A DNA stretch of 64,000 nt, from assembly GCA_032433765.1 (NCBI GenBank), contig JAVIAB010000124.1, positions 93,118,845-93,182,844 of the forward strand. Reading direction: 5' to 3'. Made by a program: the position numbers and the translations under genes. Below are positions 58,281 to 64,000 of the stretch, piece by piece. The notes below the pieces were generated by a model. The model did no database searches, was not told where the DNA came from, and saw only the letters and a program-made list of their open reading frames with translations. Each line of letters begins with the position of its first letter. Position 1 is the first letter of the stretch. This DNA is from Megaustenia siamemsis (taxonomy: Eukaryota; Mollusca; Gastropoda; Stylommatophora; Ariophantidae).

Positions 58281-61200
58281 AATGTTTTGCCTAGAGCTTT
58301 TTTTATTGCTAGTAGTAGGAGCAGAATATTTTGCCAAAGAGCTATTTTTTATTGCTGGCAGGTGCATAATATTTTGCCAAGAGTTTGATTTTATTTCTGG
58401 TAGTAGAAGCAGAAATATTTTGCCAAGAGCTTTATTTTATTTCCGGTAGTAGAAGCAGAAAATTTTGCCAAGAGCTTTATTTTATTTTTGGTAGTAGAAA
58501 CAGAATATTTGCCAAGAGCTTCATTTTATTTCTGGTAGTAGAAGCAGAATATTTTGCCAAGAGCTTGATTTTATTTCTGGTAGTAAAAGCTGAATGGAAC
58601 GAATTCAAAACAAACGAGGAAATTAGAGAAATCGCCAATCAACCACTAATATCTTCAGTAATAAAGAAAAGACGATGGTCATACGTTGGACATGTGATGA
58701 GAAGAGATAATAATCGAATAGCAAAGCAAGCCCTCATATGGGAAACAACAGGTAAAAGAAAAAGAGGAAGACCCAGGGAGACACTGAGAAGAACATTGAT
58801 GAGAGAGGCAAGAGCAGCAGGAATCGGCTCCCTCAATGAGATAGAACTGCTTGCACAGAACAGAGACAGATGGCGAGATTTAATAAAATATCTTTAAAAG
58901 AAAACTGCTAGAACAAAAATTCATATAGGAGAAGGTGTATCTTGGTCTACGCCCTATGGGCCGGTTACGGCTCGAAAGGTCAATAGATAGATAGTAAAAG
59001 CAGAATAATTTGTAAAGAGCTTGATTTTATTTCTGGTAATAGAAGCAGAATATTTTGCCAAGAGCTTTATTTTATTTCTGGTAGTAGAAGCAGAATATTT
59101 TGCCTAGAGCTTTATTTTATTTCTGGTAGTAGAAGCAGACTATTTTGCCTAGATCTTTATTTTCTTTCCGGTAGTAGAAGCAGAATATTTTGCCAAGAGC
59201 TTTATTTTATTTATGGTAGTAGAAGCGAAATATTTTGCCAAGAGCTTGATTTTATTTCTGGTAGTAGAAGCAGAATATTTTGCCAAGAGCTTGATTTTAT
59301 TTCTGGTAGTAGAAGCAGACTATTTTGCCAAGAGCTATATTTATTTCTGGTAGTAGAAGCAGAATATTTTGCCTAGAGCTTTATTTTATTTCTGGTAGTA
59401 GAAGCAGAATATTTTGCCTAGAGCTTTATTTTATTTCCGGTAGTAGAAGCAGAATATTTTGCCAAGAGCTTTATTTTATTTCTGGTAGTAAAAGCAGAAT
59501 ATTTTGCCAAGAGCTTGATTTTATTTCTGGTTGTAGAAGCAGAATATTTTGCCAAGAGCTATATTTATTTCTGGTAGTAGAAGCAGAATATTTTGCCAAG
59601 AGCTTTATTTTTTTTGCTGGTAGTAGAAGCAGAATATTTTGCCTAGAGCTTTATTTTATTTCTGGTAGTAGAAGCATAATATTTTGCCAAGAGCTATATT
59701 TATTTCTGGTAGTAGAAGCAGAATAGTTTGCCAAGAGCTTGATTTTATTTCTGGTGGTAGAAGCAGAATATTTTGCCAAGAGATTCATTTTATTTCTGGT
59801 AGTAGAAGCAGAATATTTTGCCAAGAGCTATATTTATTTCTGGTAGTAGTAGCAGAATATTTTGCCAAGAGCTATATTTATTTCTGGTAGTAGAAGCTGA
59901 ATATTTTGCCAAGAGCTTGATTTTATTTCTGGTAGTAGAAGCAGAATATTTTGCCAAGAGCTTGATTTTATTTCCGGTAGTAGAAGCAGAATATTTTGCC
60001 AAGAGCTATATTTATTTCTGGTAGTAGAAGCTGAATATTTTGCCAAGAGCTTTATTTTATTTCTGGTAGTAGAAGCAGAATATTTTGCCAAGAGCTTCAT
60101 TTTATTTCTGGTAGTAGAAGCAGAATATTTTGCCTAGAGCTTTTTTTTATTTCTGGTAGTAGAAGTAGAATATTTTGCCAAGAGCTATATTTATTTCTGG
60201 TAGTAGAAGCAGAATATTTTGCAAAGAGCTTGATTTTATTTCTGGTAGTAGAAGCTGAATATTTTGCCAAGAGCTTTTTTTTATTTCTGGTAGTAGAAGC
60301 ATAATATTTTGCCAAGAGCTTGATTTTATTTCTGGTAGTAGAAGCAGAATATATTGCCAAGAGCTTTATTTTATTGCTGGTAGTAGAAGCAGAATATTTT
60401 GCCAAGAGCTTGATTTTATTTCTGGTAGTAGAAGCAGAATATTTTGCCTAGAGCTTTATTTTATTTCTGTTAGTAGAAGCAGAATGTTTTGGCAAGAGCT
60501 TTATTTTATTTCTGGTAGTAGAAGCAGAATATTTTGCCAAGAGCTTTATTTTATTTCTGGTATTAGAAGCAGAATATTTTGCCTAGAGCTTTATTTTATT
60601 TCTGGTAGTAAAAGCAGAATAATTTGTAAAGAGCTTGATTTTATTTCTGGTAATAGAAGCAGAATATTTTGCCAAGAGCTTTATTTTATTTCTGGTAGTA
60701 GAAGCAGAATATTTTGCCTAGAGCTTTATTTTATTTCTGGTATTAGAAGCAGAATATTTTGCCTAGATCTTTATTTTCTTTCCGGTAGTAGAAGCAGAAT
60801 ATTTTGCCAAGAGCTTTATTTTATTTATGGTAGTAGAAGCTGAATATTTTGCCAAGAGCTTGATTTTATTTCTGGTAGTAGAAGCAGAATATTTTGCCTA
60901 GAGCTTTATTTTATTTCTGGTAGTAGAAGCAGACTATTTTGCCAAGAGCTATATTTATTTCTGGTAGTAGAAGCAGAATATTTTGCCTAGAGCTTTATTT
61001 TATTTCTGGTAGTAGAAGCAGAATATTTTGCCTAGAGCTTTATTTTATTTCCGGTAGTAGAAGCAGAATATTTTGCCAAGAGCTTTATTTTATTTCTGGT
61101 AGTAGAAGCAGAATATTTTGCCAAGAGCTTGATTTTATTTCTGGTTGTAGAAGCAGAATATTTTGCCAAGAGCTATATTTATTTCTGGTAGTAGAAGCAG

Positions 61201-62700
61201 AATATTTTGCCAAGAGCTTTATTTTTTTGCTGGTAGTAGAAGCAGAATATTTTGCCTAGAGGTTTATTTTATTTCTGGTAGTAGAAGCATAATATTTTGC
61301 CAAGAGCTATATTTATTTCTGGTAGTAGAAGCTGAATATTGTGCCAAGAGCTTGATTTTATTTCTGGTGGTAGAAGCAGAATATTTTGCCAAGAGATTCA
61401 TTTTATTTCTGGTAGTAGAAGCAGAATATTTTGCCAAGAGCTATATTTATTTCTGGTAGTAGAAGCAGAATATTTTGCCAAGAGCTATATTTATTTCTGG
61501 TAGTAGAAGCTGAATATTTTGCCAAGAGCTTGATTTTATTTCTGGTAGTAGAAGCAGAATATTTTGCCAAGAGCTTGATTTTATTTCCGGTAGTAGAAGC
61601 AGAATATTTTGCCAAGAGCTTTATTTTATTTCTGGTAGTAGAAGCAGAATATTTTGCCAAGAGCTTGATTTTATTTCTGGTAGTAGAAGCAGAATATTTT
61701 GCCTAGAGCTTTTTTTTATTTCTGGTAGTAGAAGTAGAATATTTTGCCAAGAGCTATATTTATTTCTGGTAGTAGAAGCAGAATATTTTGCCTAGAGCTT
61801 TATTTTATTTCTGGTAGTAGAAGCAGAATATTTTGCAAAGAGCTTGATTTTATTTCTGGTATGATTTTATTTCTGGTAGTAGAAGCATAATATTTTGCCA
61901 AGAGCTTTTTTTTATTTCTTGTAGTAGAAGCATAATATTTTGCCAAGAGCTTGATTTTATTTCTGGTAGTAGAAGCAGAATATTTTGCCAAGAGCTTTAT
62001 TTTATTTCTGGTAGTAGAAGCAGAATATTTTGCCTAGAGCTTTATTTTATTTCTGGTAGTAGAAGCAGAATATTTTGCAAAGAGCTTGATTTTATTTCTG
62101 GTAGTAGAAGCTGAATATTTTGCCAAGAGCTTGATTTTATTTCTGGTAGTAGAAGCATAATATTTTGCCAAGAGCTTGATTTTATTTCTGGTAGTAGAAG
62201 CAGAATATATTGCCATGAGCTTTATTTTATTGCTGGTAGTAGAAGCAGAATATTTTGCCAAGAGCTTGATTTTATTTCTGGTAGTAGAAGCGGAATATTT
62301 TGCCTAGAGCTTTATTTTTTTGTGGTAGTAGAAGCAGAATGTTTTGGCAAGAGCTTTATTTTATTTCTGGTAGTAGAAGCAGAATATTTTGCCTAGAGCT
62401 TTATTTTATTTCTGGTATTAGAAGCAGAATATTTTGCCTAGAGCTTTATTTTATTTCTGGTATTAGAAGCAGAATATTTTGCCTAGAGCTTTTTTTTATT
62501 TCTGGTATTAGAAACAGAATATTTTGCCTAGAGCTTTATTTTATTTCTGGTATTAGAAGCAGAATATTTTGCCTAGAGCTTTATTTTATTTCTGGTAGTA
62601 GAAGCAGAATATTTTTTCCTGTGCATTCTTTATTGCGGGAAGTAGGAGCAGAATATTTTGCCTAGAGACTTTTTATTTCTTTTATTGCTAGAAACAGAAC
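58281..62700. repeat. 45-bp tandem array, about 89 units, with a LINE insertion
   Basis: The unit contains ATTTTGCCAAGAGCTT, TATTTTATTTCT and GGTAGTAGAAGCAGAAT. Most units are 45 bp (15 codons), so one + frame gives a repeated ISGSRSRIFCQELYF period. Units with GAGCTATATTTATTTC are 44 bp and shift the frame, so no long protein results. Edge units (58281-58400 and 62600-62700) are the most diverged. A large part of the array is duplicated internally: 58992 onward matches 60606 onward at an offset of 1,614 bp, changing to 1,569 and then 1,856. A LINE end interrupts it at 58591-58991. Confidence 0.93.
58591..58991 (+). mobile_element. LINE 3' end inserted in the 45-bp array
   Basis: A perfect 10-bp duplication TAGTAAAAGC flanks it at 58581-58590 and 58992-59001. 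The coding part to 58897 shows RRWSYVGHVMRRDNNRIAKQ, GKRKRGRPRETLRRT and LLAQNRDRWRDLIKYL, a typical non-LTR reverse-transcriptase C-terminus. An untranslated tail of about 90 bp ends in (GATA)n. The reading frame is intact and fuses to array codons upstream, which is accidental. This family differs from the (TGA)n-tailed ones elsewhere in the window. Confidence 0.92.
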
Positions 62701-62752
62701 AGAAAATTTGAAGCTTTTGAAATGTGGATTATAGAAGAATAGGTAGAATTGG

Positions 62753-63092
62753 ATGGAAAGAAAAGAAAACAAAAGAAAACAAAATATGAAGTTTTTAAAA
62801 AAAAATCTAAACATGAAAAGAGAACTACTAAACACAATTAGAACAAGACAAATGACAATTTTGGGACATGTTGAAAGACACAACAGCGTAATAAAAGTAA
62901 TTTTGAACGGGAAAATACAAGGTAAAAGAGGCAGAGGAAGACCAAGATTAATATGGACGAGTAACATCAAAAGATGGACAAGTCAATCTATGTCAGCCTG
63001 CACCATCAAAGCAAGAAACAGAGTAGAATGGCGATCCATAGTAGCCAACCTTCGTTGCGGAGAGGGCACACGATGATGATGATGATGACTTA
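62753..63092 (+). mobile_element. LINE 3' end fragment with (TGA)n tail
   Basis: The frame reads ELLNTIRTRQMTILGHVERH, then KIQGKRGRGRPRLIWTSNIK and RNRVEWRSIVANLRCGEGTR, with the stop at 63074-63076 merging into TGATGATGATGATG. This is a recognisable C-terminus of a non-LTR reverse transcriptase with an uninterrupted frame of about 90 codons. All upstream domains are missing. It begins shortly after the 45-bp array ends. Confidence 0.82.
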
Positions 63093-63749
63093 GTAAAATG
63101 CATTTGTTATCTGGTTCGTTCAGAAGTCTTACATTCATGAACCAATTTCTGATTAATATTACGAAATTTTAACTTACGTTTGGTGAAAATGACTTCACTT
63201 TATTGTCAGTACTGGTAGTCATGCAGGTTACAAGCTTGGGATGTTCTCACCACAGCTATATATTTTCCTCATTTGGTGTGTCTTTGGCAAGTACACTGAG
63301 ATGCCAGCTACAAACAACAAGTCATACCAGCTCATATCTTTTGGAAAACTCTTCTAATACACATGTACGTTCATGGGTGGTCAGGAACGCATGATGTCAA
63401 ACCGCGACACGCTAAGGAAACATTAATTGACGTTCTTAATTGACGTATTACGTGCGAAGTAAAAAAGAGCAAGGGATAGCACTGTGGACCAACCCTGGTT
63501 CTAAAATGTAACAATGTTCACCAGAGATTCAAGCTTACATTTTACATGACAACTTATAGAACACTTGTAATGCATATGTCTATTGTATTAAAATCTGGCC
63601 TCTCTAAGTGTTCGAAAATAATTAAAACAGCAATACTTACTTATTGTCACACAAAAAATGTTCATTTCGCTTAATTTGTTTCATTTTAATGTAAAATAAT
63701 TAAAATTTATATTCTATCTTATTTTTTCTTTTAACAAATACACAATTTC
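63093..63749. other. Unassigned AT-rich DNA
   Basis: About 660 bp with no supported gene. A 63-codon frame at 63203-63394 has no recognised domain. Confidence 0.4.
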
Positions 63750-63770
63750 TTTTTTTTTTTTTTTTTTTTT
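63750..63770. repeat. T21 homopolymer
   Basis: A run of 21 T followed by GCAG. It resembles a polypyrimidine tract and splice acceptor, but nothing downstream supports an exon. Confidence 0.7.
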
Positions 63771-63846
63771 GCAGTATCGTGAGGATTTGTCTAATACTAA
63801 ATGTTTTATAGCTTTTACATATGCCATTTTTGTATTTATGCCTGTC

Positions 63847-63849
<3 letters not shown>

Positions 63850-63892
<43 letters not shown>
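63850..63892. repeat. (AT)n microsatellite, about 21 units
   Basis: An uninterrupted AT dinucleotide run of about 43 bp. The 108 bp after it to the window end show nothing recognisable. Confidence 0.95.
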
Positions 63893-63895
<3 letters not shown>

Positions 63896-64000
63896 ATCAG
63901 GACTCAATCAGAGTAGGATTCCAGACTCTCACATGAAGTCAGCTGTCAGGTTAAGTGTGTTTATAGCCCCCACAGACAGAACATCACAATTAGAGTCTGC

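Noticed and set aside
58385..58897. 170-codon fusion protein of 45-bp repeat and LINE C-terminus
   Set aside because: The frame is continuous only because the LINE landed in phase with the repeat. The 10-bp duplication at the junction shows it is an insertion product.
63750..63790. T21-GCAG as a splice acceptor of a downstream gene
   Set aside because: The following frame is AT-rich, runs into an (AT)n microsatellite and shows no domain. The window ends too soon to test it.

Overview
This is eukaryotic, AT-rich, intron-containing and repeat-dominated DNA. The best guess for its source is a gastropod mollusc, probably a heterobranch. That rests on the style of the rhodopsin-type receptor gene, the tRNA-derived SINEs, the hAT and non-LTR element families and the minisatellite load. 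It is recognition from memory, not a database match. No bacterial gene, operon, CRISPR array, rRNA gene or functional tRNA gene was seen.

Layout. Positions 1-4630 hold fragments of non-LTR retrotransposon 3' ends, a 165-bp fold-back MITE, a tRNA-derived SINE, a 40-bp minisatellite and one copy of a dispersed repeat whose second copy lies near 54.6-55.0 kb. Positions 4631-48053 (43.4 kb, two thirds of the window) are one satellite array of a 26-bp purine-rich unit, about 1,670 units. It is organised into large higher-order blocks copied at several offsets. The array has almost no T on the + strand, so neither strand can easily form a stop codon. The very long reading frames there (up to about 2,930 codons) are a composition effect and are not annotated as genes.

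Positions 48113-50417 are a complete but dead hAT transposon. It has 14-bp terminal inverted repeats and a decayed transposase, and a SINE sits inside it flanked by a 12-bp target-site duplication. Positions 51081-55681 (minus strand) hold the only likely intact host gene: a three-exon class A GPCR of 326 codons with matching splice sites and intron phases. Its first intron contains a 5'-truncated RNase H-bearing LINE with a 13-bp target-site duplication, plus the second dispersed-repeat copy.

Positions 56.8-58.3 kb hold a small 16-bp tandem repeat and an eroded LINE fragment. Positions 58281-62700 are a 45-bp tandem array, itself partly duplicated with an offset of about 1.6 kb. It is split by a 401-bp LINE 3' end flanked by a perfect 10-bp duplication, and an unoccupied copy of that site lies 1.6 kb downstream. 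The window ends with another LINE 3' end, a T-run, an (AT)n tract and unassigned DNA.

The parts do not form a pathway. The window is one receptor gene beside a large satellite, with several datable nested insertions. The most unusual object is the satellite: homopurine mirror repeats, one CpG per unit and higher-order structure.
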